64,000 nt of DNA from Bog-756 sp963725275. GTDB taxonomy: Bacteria; Actinomycetota; Acidimicrobiia; Acidimicrobiales; RAAP-2. The notes beneath the pieces were generated by a model. It did not search any database and had not been told where the DNA came from. It worked only from the letters and a program-made list of their open reading frames with translations. The translations under genes and the position numbers were made by a program. This document shows positions 1 through 7,529 of this stretch, one piece after another (within the stretch, counting starts at the first letter, position 1; the number at the start of each line of letters is the position of its first letter). The DNA lies in NCBI GenBank assembly GCA_963725275.1, contig CAVRXS010000005.1, forward strand, positions 1-64,000, read 5' to 3'.

Positions 1-760
1 TGGACCTCGCCTACGATCCTCGGGCTGTTCGGGGTCGGTGTCGCCCTGGCCATCGGCTTCGTTCGACGGGAAGGCCGATGCGGGGAGCCGATGCTCGATC
101 TGGCACTCTTCCGGCGGTCCCGCTTCAGCGCCGGGATTGCCAGCGGCATGCTCTCCTACCTCGTCATGTTCGGCGTCCTCTTCCTCGTGCCTTTCTATCT
201 GGAGCGCGGTTTGCAGTTCGGCTCGGGGCGTTCCGGCCTCGAGCTGATGATGATGCCATTGGCTCTGGGGATCACCGCGCCATTGGCCGGGCGCTTGGCT
301 GACCGACTCGGTGCCCGGCCACTGACCATCGCTGGCATGGCTACCGTTGCCGGTGCGCTGGCCGTGCTGGGTGCGCTCCGGCCGTCAACTCCGGTGTTCC
401 TGGTGCTGCTGGCCGTCGTCGGGATCGGACTGGGTCTGTTCACACCTCCTAACAACGCCGCCATCATGGGTTCTGTGCCCCAGGCCCAGTCGGGACTGGC
501 CTCGGGCGTGCTCAACATGACGAGGGGGATGGGCACTGCCCTCGGTCTGGCGCTCACCGGGCTCGTCTTCGACATCTCGGGCGGGAGATCCTCGGCCTCC
601 TCGTCAGTAGCTTCACGCGTTCACCGTCACCGCACTCTTCCTGGCTGTGCTGGCGGTAGTGGCTGGCATCATCGCCAGTCTCCGGAGGTGGCCCATTGGA
701 GCGGTCGATCGGCGCCCGTGTGGAGTAAGGGACAAGGCATGGCCATGCCCGGATACCTGA
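1..760 (+). CDS. MFS drug efflux transporter, 5' end missing, frame change near C-terminus
   Basis: C-terminal part of a major facilitator superfamily exporter, probably DHA2 type, in the cytoplasmic membrane. The frame is open from base 1, so the start lies outside the window. Hydrophobic helices alternate with short basic loops. The segment PNNAAIMGSVP followed by SGLASGVLNMTRGMGTA is the conserved region that precedes the last helices in this family. Near 590-615 the coding signal moves from frame 1 to frame 2, where AFTVTALFLAVLAVVAG forms the last helix and a TGA ends it at 758-760. Frame 2 has a stop at 608-610, so a small deletion or a one-base indel lies just there. Either a recent pseudogene or a sequence error; the family call is secure. 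Confidence 0.75.
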
Positions 761-930
761 TCGTCCTCGGCCTGCTCGCCCTCGTGATTGTCGCCATGGG
801 AATGATCAGTGTCGTCAGTGGGAGCTGGATCTGGTCGGCGGCGACGGAGTGCTCCATCGTGCTCTGGCTCGCCCTTGGTGCCGTCGTACCGAAATGGGTC
901 CATCGCCCCAAGGACACGCCGCAACATTGA
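739..930 (+). CDS. Small membrane protein, 63 residues, unknown function
   Basis: Short ORF overlapping the end of the transporter gene. ATG 739 has a good purine-rich ribosome binding site (TAAGGGA) about six bases upstream. The product has a hydrophobic segment starting YLIVLGLLALVIVAMG and a second one (IVLWLALGAVV), then a short basic tail, so two membrane spans are likely. I do not recognise a family. Overlap and shared direction suggest cotranscription with the transporter. It could also be a chance extension of frame 1 beyond the frame change, which keeps confidence low. Confidence 0.4.
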   Translation: MAMPGYLIVLGLLALVIVAMGMISVVSGSWIWSAATECSIVLWLALGAVVPKWVHRPKDTPQH

Positions 931-1016
931 CTCGATTGGCGCTCAGATCCCGTGCACAAGGGCAGTACCGAGTATTGCCAAACCAGGCCATACGAACACA
1001 CAGGTCAGACCTTGAA

Positions 1017-1148
1017 ATGATTGAGCGCATGTACATTTTTGCCAAGGTCGACTATGCCATTCGAGCTCTGTCCGGCCTGGCAGACAGTGAGTGCGCCATG
1101 ACGTCGGCTGCCCTGGCTGCCGGCCAGAACCTGCCGGATAAGTACCTA
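1017..1148 (+). pseudogene. Rrf2-family transcriptional regulator, 5' fragment
   Basis: N-terminal 44 codons of an Rrf2-type winged-helix regulator. The text FAKVDYAIRALSGLA and then LAAGQNLPDKYL matches the first helices of this family, where the usual wording is AKVDYALRAL and IPPKYLE. The gene is cut after the Leu codon at 1146-1148 by the IS630-like element, and the frame resumes at 2299 with ESILNDLRRANLVVSRR. ATG 1017 and ATG 1029 are both possible starts. Joining 1148 to 2299 restores an uninterrupted reading frame, so the gene was intact before insertion. No functional regulator can be made here now. Confidence 0.8.
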
Positions 1149-1646
1149 GTGGCGCGTCGCGGATTTGACTTGGGTAAGTGAGGCCCGTCCGCGGCGGACC
1201 TTCTTGATGATCTCCTGGGCCGTCTTGTGCCAGATGAAGGGCTTCGGATCGTCGTTCCAGTGCTCGGTCCAGATCTCGATCGCCTCGATGAGATCGGGCA
1301 CCGAGGTGAACACGCCACGGCGCAGGCGCCGTTCGGTGAGCTCGCCGAACCAGCGCTCGACGAGGTTCAGCCACGACGACGAGGTGGGCGTGAAGTGCAG
1401 GTGCCAGCGGGCACGCTTGGGGTCGGCCAGCCACTCGGCGACCGGCGGCGCCTTGTGAGCGGAGAGGTTGTCGAGCACGACGTGGATGTCGAGATCGCTT
1501 CGGCACGTGGAGGTCGATGAGCTTGAAGAAGCGGAGCACGTCGGTGGCTGCTGCGAGCGCCTGGTGTCGTAGAGCACCTCGCCGGTGGCGACGTTCATGG
1601 CGGCGAACAGATCGGTCGTGCCGTGACGCTTGTAGTCGTGGGTCAT
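1146..1646 (-). pseudogene. IS630-family transposase, C-terminal part (DDE domain)
   Basis: C-terminal half of the transposase in a second frame. It carries the second catalytic Asp in HVVLDNLSAHKAPPV and the final Glu in TSSSWLNLVERWFGELT, the DDE signature of the family. Between about 1505 and 1565 the sequence reads as nonsense in this frame, while the adjacent frame gives the expected LRFFKLIDLHVP, so two compensating indels flank that stretch. The stop codon TAG (1146-1148, read on the minus strand) lies outside the element, in the duplicated TA plus one host base. Confidence 0.8.
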
Positions 1647-2296
1647 CGTCCCCTCCGCCCCGGCTTCATCGGCAGCGAGGGCTGGGTGCGATCGAGCGCC
1701 TGGACCTGGGTCTTCTCGTCGAAGCTGAAGACGACCGCCCGTTCGGGCGGGTTGAGGTAGAGCCCGACGACGTCGACCAGCTTCTCCTCGAAGTGCGGAT
1801 CGTTCGACAGCTTGAAGGTCTCGACCTTCCAGGGTTTGAGCTCGTGGTCACGCCAGATACGGGCCACGGTGTCCTTGCCGATGCCGAAACGCCTGGCCAT
1901 GAGGCGCGTCGTCCAGTGTGTCGAGCTGTCGTCGGGCAGCTCGTGGAGCGTGTCGTGGACGACCGCGGCGACCGTGCCGTCGGGCAGCCACGACGTGCGA
2001 CCCCTCCCCGGCGCGATCCGACCGACTCCGTCGACACCTTCCGCCTCGAAACGTCGACGCCACGCGCGCACCGAGTCGTTGGTGGTGTGGCACCGCCGGG
2101 CCACTTCGTTGGTGCCGACTCCGTCGGCCGCCAGCAGCAGCGCCTTGGCCTGGACCACCTTGCGGTGTCCCATCGAGGTCGAGCGCGCAATCACTTCGAG
2201 CTCGCGTCGCTGCTTCTTGGTCATCGCCAGCGGCGGTGCAGTCACAGTGGTCATGCTGCCACTCTAGCTATCAGAGCTATATCAGCGACGGATCAC
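1149..2296 (-). mobile_element. IS630-like insertion sequence, 1148 bp
   Basis: Element inserted in the Rrf2-type gene. It is bounded on both sides by TA (1147-1148 and 2297-2298), the target duplication of the IS630/Tc1-mariner group. The ends are imperfect inverted repeats: the left end begins GTGGCGCGTCGCGGATTTG and the reversed right end begins GTGATCCGTCGCTGATATA, 15 of the first 22 positions agreeing. Removing the element plus one TA rebuilds the host gene exactly. The single transposase gene runs on the minus strand and is broken by frame changes, so the copy is probably inactive unless these are sequence errors. Confidence 0.88.
1643..2254 (-). pseudogene. IS630-family transposase, N-terminal part (helix-turn-helix domains)
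   Basis: First 203 residues of the transposase. It contains the tandem helix-turn-helix region (TNEVARRCHTTNDSVRAWRRR, a second HTH around RRFGIGKDTVARIWRDH) and the start of the DDE catalytic domain, with the first Asp in FSFDEKTQVQALDRTQPSL. It ends at MKPGRRGR where the next frame continues with MTHDYKRHGTTDLFAA. In intact relatives these two stretches are one protein, so a one-base frame change sits near 1646. Programmed frameshifting is known in some IS630 relatives, but further breaks downstream favour decay or sequence error. Confidence 0.8.
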
Positions 2297-2298
2297 TA

Positions 2299-2532
2299 GA
2301 AAGCATTCTGAATGATCTCCGCCGAGCAAACCTCGTTGTTAGCAGGCGAGGAGCTGACGGTGGATACCTTCTCAGTCGACCGGCATCAGAGATCCGGCTG
2401 GCCGATGTCATTCCACCATTGGAAGGCACCCTTGCCGAGGGTCTGTCCGACGCGGGGCGGCCAGTAGACTCGCAACACGTGTTGTCAAAACCTTCTGATC
2501 CGGTCATTCCGGCGAAAAAAGCCAACAAAAAA
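2299..2532 (+). pseudogene. Rrf2-family transcriptional regulator, 3' fragment
   Basis: Continuation of the regulator begun at 1017. ESILNDLRRANLVVSRR, then GADGGYLLSRPASEIRLAD and VIPPLEGTLAEG correspond to the recognition helix, the wing (RGxxGGYxLaRp) and the linker of Rrf2 proteins. After about residue 95 the match to the family fades. The frame stays open to the ISL3 insertion site and, if that element and one target repeat are removed, on to a TAA at 4127-4129. Both insertion sequences may therefore sit in the same original ORF, though coding status of the last 40 codons is uncertain. Confidence 0.7.
2525..2532. repeat. Left 8-bp target-site duplication of the ISL3 element
   Basis: ACAAAAAA immediately left of the element, repeated exactly at 4074-4081 on its right. 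Eight bases is the duplication length usual for the ISL3 family. Confidence 0.9.
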
Positions 2533-4073
2533 GGGACTCCTCGGGTTTCCGTGGGTGATTTGACGTAGAAGGCGGGGGTCAGGGGCGGCCGCAGGCCGAT
2601 GCAGTGGACCCTTGACGCCCGCCGTGGTGAAGGTGACGCCAGCAACCATGTGATGGGCCCCGGCTTGGCCGGGGCCTCCTCGCGTAGCGACGCGCATGCG
2701 CCGCCCTCGTAGTTTCGGATGCGACCAAGCAACCCTGACTACCTGGGAGGACGCATCCGCGTCACCACTGCATTCAACAAGATGTTGGGCCTCGTCGGCG
2801 CCTCGGTGGCCTCCGTCACCTTCACCCCCGAAGGGATCGTGATCGGGCTGCGTCGGCGACGGGTCAAGCACCGCTGCCCATGTGGGTGGAGGACCTGGGC
2901 GATCTACGACCGCTCGAGGCGCCGTTGGCGCCACCTCGACCTGGGTGCCACCAGGTGCTTCCTCGAGGCCGAGATCGCCCGGATCGACTGCCGGCGCTGT
3001 GGCCGGGTGCGCACCGAAGAGGTCCCCTGGGCCCGGCCCGGTGCCCGGCACACCAGAGATCTTCAAGACCTCGTGGCCTGGCTGGCCCAGCGGGTGGACA
3101 AGACGACCATCACCAGACTGCTGCGGGTCAGCTGGGAGGCGGTGGCCAAGATCGTCGTCGATGTGGTGGCCGGGGCCATCGACGACACCCGCCTCGAGAA
3201 CCTCTACCAGATCGGGGTCGACGAGGTCTCCTATCGCAAGGGGCACCGCTACTTGACCGTCGTGGCCGATCACGACCGTCAGGGCGCGGTCGTCTGGATC
3301 GGCGAGGGCCACGACCACCGGGTGCTCGAGTTCTACGACGAGCTCGGTCCCGAGCGCACCAGCCGTCTCGAAGCCATCAGCTTGGACATGGGCGGCGCCT
3401 ACAAGGCGGCCACCGACAACAAGGCACCGCACGTGACCCAGTGCGTGGACCCCTTCCATCTGGTCAAGCTGGCCAATGAGGCCGTGGACAAGGCCCGGCG
3501 CTGGGCCTGGAACGAGGAGCGCCGGCTCCGCCCACCGCCGGCTCCCCCCAGGGGCCGACCGCGGAAAGACGCTCCGGCTCGGACCCGCAACGAGCCGCGC
3601 TTCGTCAAGCACACCCGTTGGGCGCTGCTCAAGGACCCCGACAACCTGCTCGACTCCCAGCTCGCCGTCCTCCACGAGCTGCGACGAACCCGTTCGGTGC
3701 TCTATCGCTGTTGGCAGCTCAAAGAAGGTCTGCGTGATCTCTACCGAGTGCGCCCCAAGGATGCCGCCGAGCACCTGGCCTGGTGGCTGGCCTGGGCGTC
3801 GCGCAGCCGGATCCCGGCATTTGTCACGTTGGCCAAAACGGTGCGGGCCAACCGCCAGCGCATTCTCGCCGCTGTCGAACTCGGCCTGTCGAACTCCAAA
3901 CTCGAGGGGCTCAACTCGAAGATCCGCCTCATCAACCACCGTGGTTACGGCCACCACAGCGCGACCGCGCTCATCGCAATGATCTACCTGTGCTGTGGCG
4001 GCATCACTGTCGAACTACCAACCGAGCGGGTTCTTCCTACCGCGAACTGACCCACGGAAACCCGAGGAGAACC
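2533..4073 (+). mobile_element. ISL3-family insertion sequence, complete, 1541 bp
   Basis: Complete element with perfect 8-bp target repeats on both sides. The terminal inverted repeat has a 20-base identical core, CTCCTCGGGTTTCCGTGGGT at 2537-2556 and its reverse complement at 4050-4069. The right core overlaps the transposase stop codon. The only gene is an intact transposase at 2719-4050; a roughly 160-base leader without a gene precedes it. Intact ends, identical target repeats and an undamaged transposase suggest a recent insertion and a possibly active copy. Confidence 0.93.
2719..4050 (+). CDS. ISL3-family transposase
   Basis: 443-residue DDE transposase of the ISL3 family. The N-terminal third has the family's zinc-ribbon-like cysteine pairs (CPCGWR near residue 53 and CRRCGRVRTEEVPW near residue 91) followed by a helix-turn-helix (VDKTTITRLLRVSWEAVAK). 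The catalytic core shows the first Asp in IGVDEVSYRKGHRYLTVV, the second in ISLDMGGAYKAA with VDPFHLVKLAN after it, and the Glu in LSNSKLEGLNSKIRLINHR, followed by RGYGHHS. Length is normal for the family and no frame break is seen. ATG 2719 is the first start after the left end; a slightly later start is possible. Confidence 0.95.
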   Translation: MRPSNPDYLGGRIRVTTAFNKMLGLVGASVASVTFTPEGIVIGLRRRRVKHRCPCGWRTWAIYDRSRRRWRHLDLGATRCFLEAEIARIDCRRCGRVRTEEVPWARPGARHTRDLQDLVAWLAQRVDKTTITRLLRVSWEAVAKIVVDVVAGAIDDTRLENLYQIGVDEVSYRKGHRYLTVVADHDRQGAVVWIGEGHDHRVLEFYDELGPERTSRLEAISLDMGGAYKAATDNKAPHVTQCVDPFHLVKLANEAVDKARRWAWNEERRLRPPPAPPRGRPRKDAPARTRNEPRFVKHTRWALLKDPDNLLDSQLAVLHELRRTRSVLYRCWQLKEGLRDLYRVRPKDAAEHLAWWLAWASRSRIPAFVTLAKTVRANRQRILAAVELGLSNSKLEGLNSKIRLINHRGYGHHSATALIAMIYLCCGGITVELPTERVLPTAN

Positions 4074-4081
4074 ACAAAAAA
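4074..4081. repeat. Right 8-bp target-site duplication of the ISL3 element
   Basis: ACAAAAAA, identical to 2525-2532. Confidence 0.9.
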
Positions 4082-4210
4082 GCCAATAATTGGGTTCCAT
4101 GGCGTCCCAAGCCGTCCGAGCCAATTTAACGGTCCGAAAATTACACCCCACCTGAACTGCATATTTGCGACAAATTGGGACTTGCTCGGACGCCGTGAAA
4201 CGACCCATAC

Positions 4211-4260
4211 GCGCGCTACGGATCGGAAGGTTGCAGGTTCGAAATCCTGGCGAGCGCGCA
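4211..4260 (+). other. tRNA-Arg(ACG)-like fragment, D-arm and 5' half missing
   Basis: The stretch reads like the second half of a bacterial tRNA-Arg: anticodon loop CTACGGA (anticodon ACG at 4218-4220), variable region, a T-arm with GGTTCGAAA, and an acceptor strand AGCGCGC at 4253-4259. GCGCGCT at 4211-4217 could pair with that acceptor strand, which would make this a tRNA gene with the D-arm and 5' anticodon strand deleted. The T-loop has one base too many. It cannot fold as a functional tRNA. Its position beside an integrase remnant fits an attachment-site scar of an integrated element. Confidence 0.5.
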
Positions 4261-4372
4261 AATACGCGACAGCGTCTCAAGGGGTGAATCGCCGAGAGGT
4301 TCGAAAGTTGTCCCCCGGTGACCCAACAGATGGCCCTATTTTTCCCTGGTGGGCGTCTGGGGCCAAGGCGCG

Positions 4373-4810
4373 ATGCGCGAACGTCGGCCCGGGGTCTTCG
4401 AACTGTGGAGGGCGCGCGAGGCGACGCGGTGGGGGCGAACGAATGGCAGCTCCGGCCTCGGTGAGTGGCTGTTCTCGAGAGACCTGGGCCACTGGGGCCG
4501 ACTGACCGCAAGCGGTATGGGCCGCTGGTTCGCCCAACTCCGCGAGGAAGCCGGGCTACAAGGGGTCAGTCTCCACCGGCTTCTACATACCGTTGGCACC
4601 TGTCTGGTTGGCCGGGCAGACCTCCTCCAGGCACAGCATCGGCTCGGGCATCGAGACGCCTCCACGAGGCTCCGGAACTACGCCCACGCCATGCCCTTGA
4701 AGGACGAATTGGTTGCGGACGACATCGACGAGATGCTGAGGACAAGTGGGAATCTCGACGCGGCGCCTGCTCCAGGTGCCAACCAACAGGGGAGCCTGTC
4801 TCACAAATGA
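4373..4810 (+). pseudogene. Tyrosine recombinase (phage-type integrase), internally deleted remnant
   Basis: The frame starts with MRERRPGVFELW, the usual opening of actinobacterial phage-type integrases, but within about 25 residues it jumps to the C-terminal catalytic domain (WLFSRDLGHWGRLTASG, then VSLHRLLHTVGTCLVGRAD and LGHRDASTRLRNYAHAMPL). The central region of some 250 residues is missing. In the HxLRH box the catalytic Arg is Leu (HRLLHT), while the nucleophile Tyr in NYAH remains. Deletion plus loss of the Arg means it is inactive. With the tRNA-Arg-like fragment just upstream, it marks the site of a former integrative element. Confidence 0.75.
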
Positions 4811-5083
4811 TGGCATGGGACGGGAGCCGGTCTCCGCTCAGAGTGCCGCCACCCTGGATGGTGCAGGACGATGGCGCATCGAAGAGGCGAGCGGCCTTGG
4901 GTACACATGGTGAAGCGACGTTGATGCGTGGCTGGACGCCGTGAGGGTCACCCCGATGACTTTGCTGACCTCGCGGGCAACGTTTCTAGACCCCCGTGCG
5001 TCGTGGAGAGTATGGGAGTTCGGCTGCCGGCGTTGGCACATGCTGAAGTGGACGCAGGAACCCATCTCCGGACGGATGTCGCG

Positions 5084-5629
5084 ATGAGCGCCACCACGCC
5101 TGATCGCGAGGAGCAGATCGCGGATCTCTTCCTCAAGCACTACGACGGCTTGTGCCGTCTGGCGGCGCTCCTCCTCAGCGATCGGGGTGGTGCCGAGGAG
5201 GTTGTCCAAGAGGCATTCCTGCGGACCTTCTCGAGTTGGTGGCGGATCCGACACCTCGAGCGTGCCCATTGGTACCTCCGGACGGCTGTCATCAACCAGT
5301 GTCGATCGCGGTTGCGCCGGCGCAGCACCGAGGATCGGTCGAACCGCACGATCTACGCAACCGATCCGGAACGCCAGGCAGTGAGCGTAGTAGGCAGCGA
5401 CGGCACCGACGCCTCGGACGACTCACTCGTCCTCATGGACGCGGTTCGTGGTCTACCTCCCAGACAACGCGAAACGGTGATCCTCCGCTACTACGAGGAT
5501 CTTCCAGAAGCCGAGATCGCCAAGATTCTTAGCTGCAGCGTAGGGACGGTGAAGTCGCAGCTGGCAAAGGCCCGGTCTTCCCTGTCCGCGGCGCTCGGTT
5601 CCATGAGCCTCGAAAGGGATGAGCCATGA
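5084..5629 (+). CDS. ECF-family RNA polymerase sigma factor
   Basis: Extracytoplasmic-function sigma-70 factor of about 181 residues. Region 2 runs from IADLFLKHYDGLCRLAALL through EEVVQEAFLRTFSSWWRIR. Region 4 has LPPRQRETVILRYYEDLPE and the DNA-binding helix SCSVGTVKSQLAKAR. It resembles the SigE/SigM-like group of actinobacteria. ATG 5084 is preferred because conserved sequence begins just after it; an upstream GTG/ATG series would add a tail without similarity. The stop overlaps the next gene by ATGA at 5626-5629, so the two are translationally coupled and the neighbour probably acts as its membrane partner. Confidence 0.9.
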   Translation: MSATTPDREEQIADLFLKHYDGLCRLAALLLSDRGGAEEVVQEAFLRTFSSWWRIRHLERAHWYLRTAVINQCRSRLRRRSTEDRSNRTIYATDPERQAVSVVGSDGTDASDDSLVLMDAVRGLPPRQRETVILRYYEDLPEAEIAKILSCSVGTVKSQLAKARSSLSAALGSMSLERDEP

Positions 5630-6429
5630 CGCCTGACGACCTGGACTCGCGGCTCCGTCGAGCCCTCGACGAGGTGTCGTCGGCATGGCAGCCGAGTGAA
5701 CGGTCCACGACTGAGTTTCTGGGCGATGTCGGTCGTCGTCGAATGAGGCGACACCGCAGTCTGGTGACGACCGTCGCTGCCGTCGCTGCCGCCGTGGCCG
5801 TCGCGGTAGGTGCGGGCGTCTACTCCACCACGTCGAGAACGGACAATCGGCAGGTATCGGGAGCCAGCCTGCACAGTCCGACACCTTCGACGGGATCCCG
5901 CTCCGCCGCTTCCCCCGGGGGGAACGGCACGTCGGAATGCGCCTCGGTGAAGGTGGAGTCGGGAGTGTCCCGATGCGCCGGGGTGTTCTTCGCTACCCCA
6001 CCTGCCACTCAGGGATTCGCCACATCCAATAGCGCTGCGGGCACGTCCAGCACTACGGCAACTCCGACATCGGTCACCGTCAAGGTGGGCCAGCATGTCG
6101 CTGTCAGCCTGCCCGCGACGGCGACGGGATCCTGGAGGGCACTGGTGCTAGTTGCTCCCTCGGGGCTTTCGGAAACGCTCCGCCAGGAACTACCCGTAAG
6201 CGAGCCCGCTGCACATTCGGGTGTCATGCGAGCGCTAGGTCGCGTCCGAGCAGGTGCGAAGCAGTCGGGCCGGTCGGTATTCGAAGCCGTGAAGCCCGGT
6301 GATGTGGTGCTCATGGCAACCCTCGCCGGCACCTGTGCACACGTCTCGAGCGGGCAGGCCACGATCGGTTCGCCATCGTGTGCCGAAATCTCGACTCAGT
6401 GGCTCCTCCTCGTCGTCGTATCCCGCTGA
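5626..6429 (+). CDS. Putative membrane-anchored anti-sigma-like protein
   Basis: 267 residues, coupled to the ECF sigma factor by an ATGA overlap. Residues 1-40 are cytoplasmic and charged (DDLDSRLRRALDEVSSAWQP), a basic stretch RRRMRRHR precedes one membrane helix (LVTTVAAVAAAVAVAVGAGV), and the rest would be extracytoplasmic with a Ser/Thr-rich linker. This is the architecture of anti-sigma factors in ECF operons, but I see no HxxxCxxC zinc motif and no family match, so the role is inferred from position and topology. The outer part has a Cys pair (CASVKVESGVSRCAG). Confidence 0.65.
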   Translation: MTPDDLDSRLRRALDEVSSAWQPSERSTTEFLGDVGRRRMRRHRSLVTTVAAVAAAVAVAVGAGVYSTTSRTDNRQVSGASLHSPTPSTGSRSAASPGGNGTSECASVKVESGVSRCAGVFFATPPATQGFATSNSAAGTSSTTATPTSVTVKVGQHVAVSLPATATGSWRALVLVAPSGLSETLRQELPVSEPAAHSGVMRALGRVRAGAKQSGRSVFEAVKPGDVVLMATLAGTCAHVSSGQATIGSPSCAEISTQWLLLVVVSR

Positions 6430-6466
6430 TCGGCACCCCTTCCCAACACCGAAACAAGGAGTTGAT

Positions 6467-7312
6467 ATGTCCGACACCACCCACGGTAGATTTCAGGTGC
6501 CAGCTGGACGCGGTGCCAACCCGGATCTGAAGGCACACTTGGTTGCCCGGATACGCGCTGCAGGACGTCGTCACCTATTCGTGCTGTTTGGTATCACCGC
6601 CGTCGGTTTGGCTGGTCTCGCGGCGACTGGATGTACAACAGCGAGTGCGTCAACTCCGAGCGCGCCTTCGTGCTCGCCCAATTCAGCCAAGTTGACCGTG
6701 CAGGGAACCGGACTGGCCACGGGCACCCCCGACACCCTCACGGTCGACATCACCATCTCGACGACCGAGGCAACGGCCCAGGCTGCCCTGGCCCACAACA
6801 ACAACGAGGCGACAGCGGTGATCGCCGCCTTTGCTGCTGGCGGGGTCACGAAACAGAACATTCAGACGACTGGTCTGAGCGTCCAACCGAACTACACGTT
6901 CACGAACGGGACCGAGACACTCACCGGATACGGCGTCAACAACACCGTCACAGCCATGATCACCAACCTTGCATCCGCTGGGAGCGTCATCGACGCGGTC
7001 TCCGGGGCCGCGGGCAATGCTGGCCAGATCAACTCCGTTTCCTTCTCGATCAAGGACCCTCGTGATCTCGAGGACCAGGCCCGGACGGATGCGGTCCATC
7101 AGGCGGTGAGCCACGCGCAGACCATGGCTGCATCCGCAGGTGAACGCCTCGGACCGGTGTGCTCGCTCACTGACACGACCCCAACCTCACAGGCCAGCTC
7201 GGGTTTCAACAGCGCCGCGGGGACCTCCGCTCAACCATCCGCTGTGCCACTTGAAGTGGGGTCCCAACAGGCGACTGCCCAGGTCACAATCGTCTACTCG
7301 CTCAAGAGCTGA
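6467..7312 (+). CDS. SIMPL-domain (DUF541) lipoprotein
   Basis: 281-residue secreted protein. ATG 6467 follows an AAGGAG ribosome binding site at 6456-6461. The N-terminus has a basic segment (RIRAAGRRHLF), a hydrophobic stretch and a lipobox-like LAATGC, so it is probably a lipoprotein with an unusually long cytoplasmic leader of about 35 residues. The rest is a SIMPL/DUF541 domain: LTVQGTGLATGTPDTLTV, then QTTGLSVQPNYTFTNG and a C-terminal half with QARTDAVHQAVSHAQTMA. The family sits in the cell envelope and has no agreed biochemical activity. It lies 37 bases after the sigma/anti-sigma pair and may belong to the same regulon. Confidence 0.85.
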   Translation: MSDTTHGRFQVPAGRGANPDLKAHLVARIRAAGRRHLFVLFGITAVGLAGLAATGCTTASASTPSAPSCSPNSAKLTVQGTGLATGTPDTLTVDITISTTEATAQAALAHNNNEATAVIAAFAAGGVTKQNIQTTGLSVQPNYTFTNGTETLTGYGVNNTVTAMITNLASAGSVIDAVSGAAGNAGQINSVSFSIKDPRDLEDQARTDAVHQAVSHAQTMAASAGERLGPVCSLTDTTPTSQASSGFNSAAGTSAQPSAVPLEVGSQQATAQVTIVYSLKS

Positions 7313-7529
7313 CCCACTGACCTACCTGCTGACTCTTCCTTGCTCGGATCTCCGAAATCAGCGGACTTTCCAGTGCAAAGGCAGTGGACACCGAGCCGAT
7401 CCCCTTGAAATGACGAAACGGGATAGCCCCTCCCGGTGTCATTGTTTGAGGCAGTGATGCTGCGGCAACTTGTCGGCCAACTCGGACGCTCCCCTCACAT
7501 CCGAGGATCCTCTGGGCCAAGATGAGCCC

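Noticed and set aside
2485..3957. 490-codon frame antisense to the ISL3 transposase
   Set aside because: Mirror of the transposase codon bias, no recognisable domain, crosses the element boundary.
4211..4260. Functional tRNA-Arg gene
   Set aside because: D-arm and the 5' anticodon strand are absent and the T-loop has an extra base, so it cannot fold as a tRNA.
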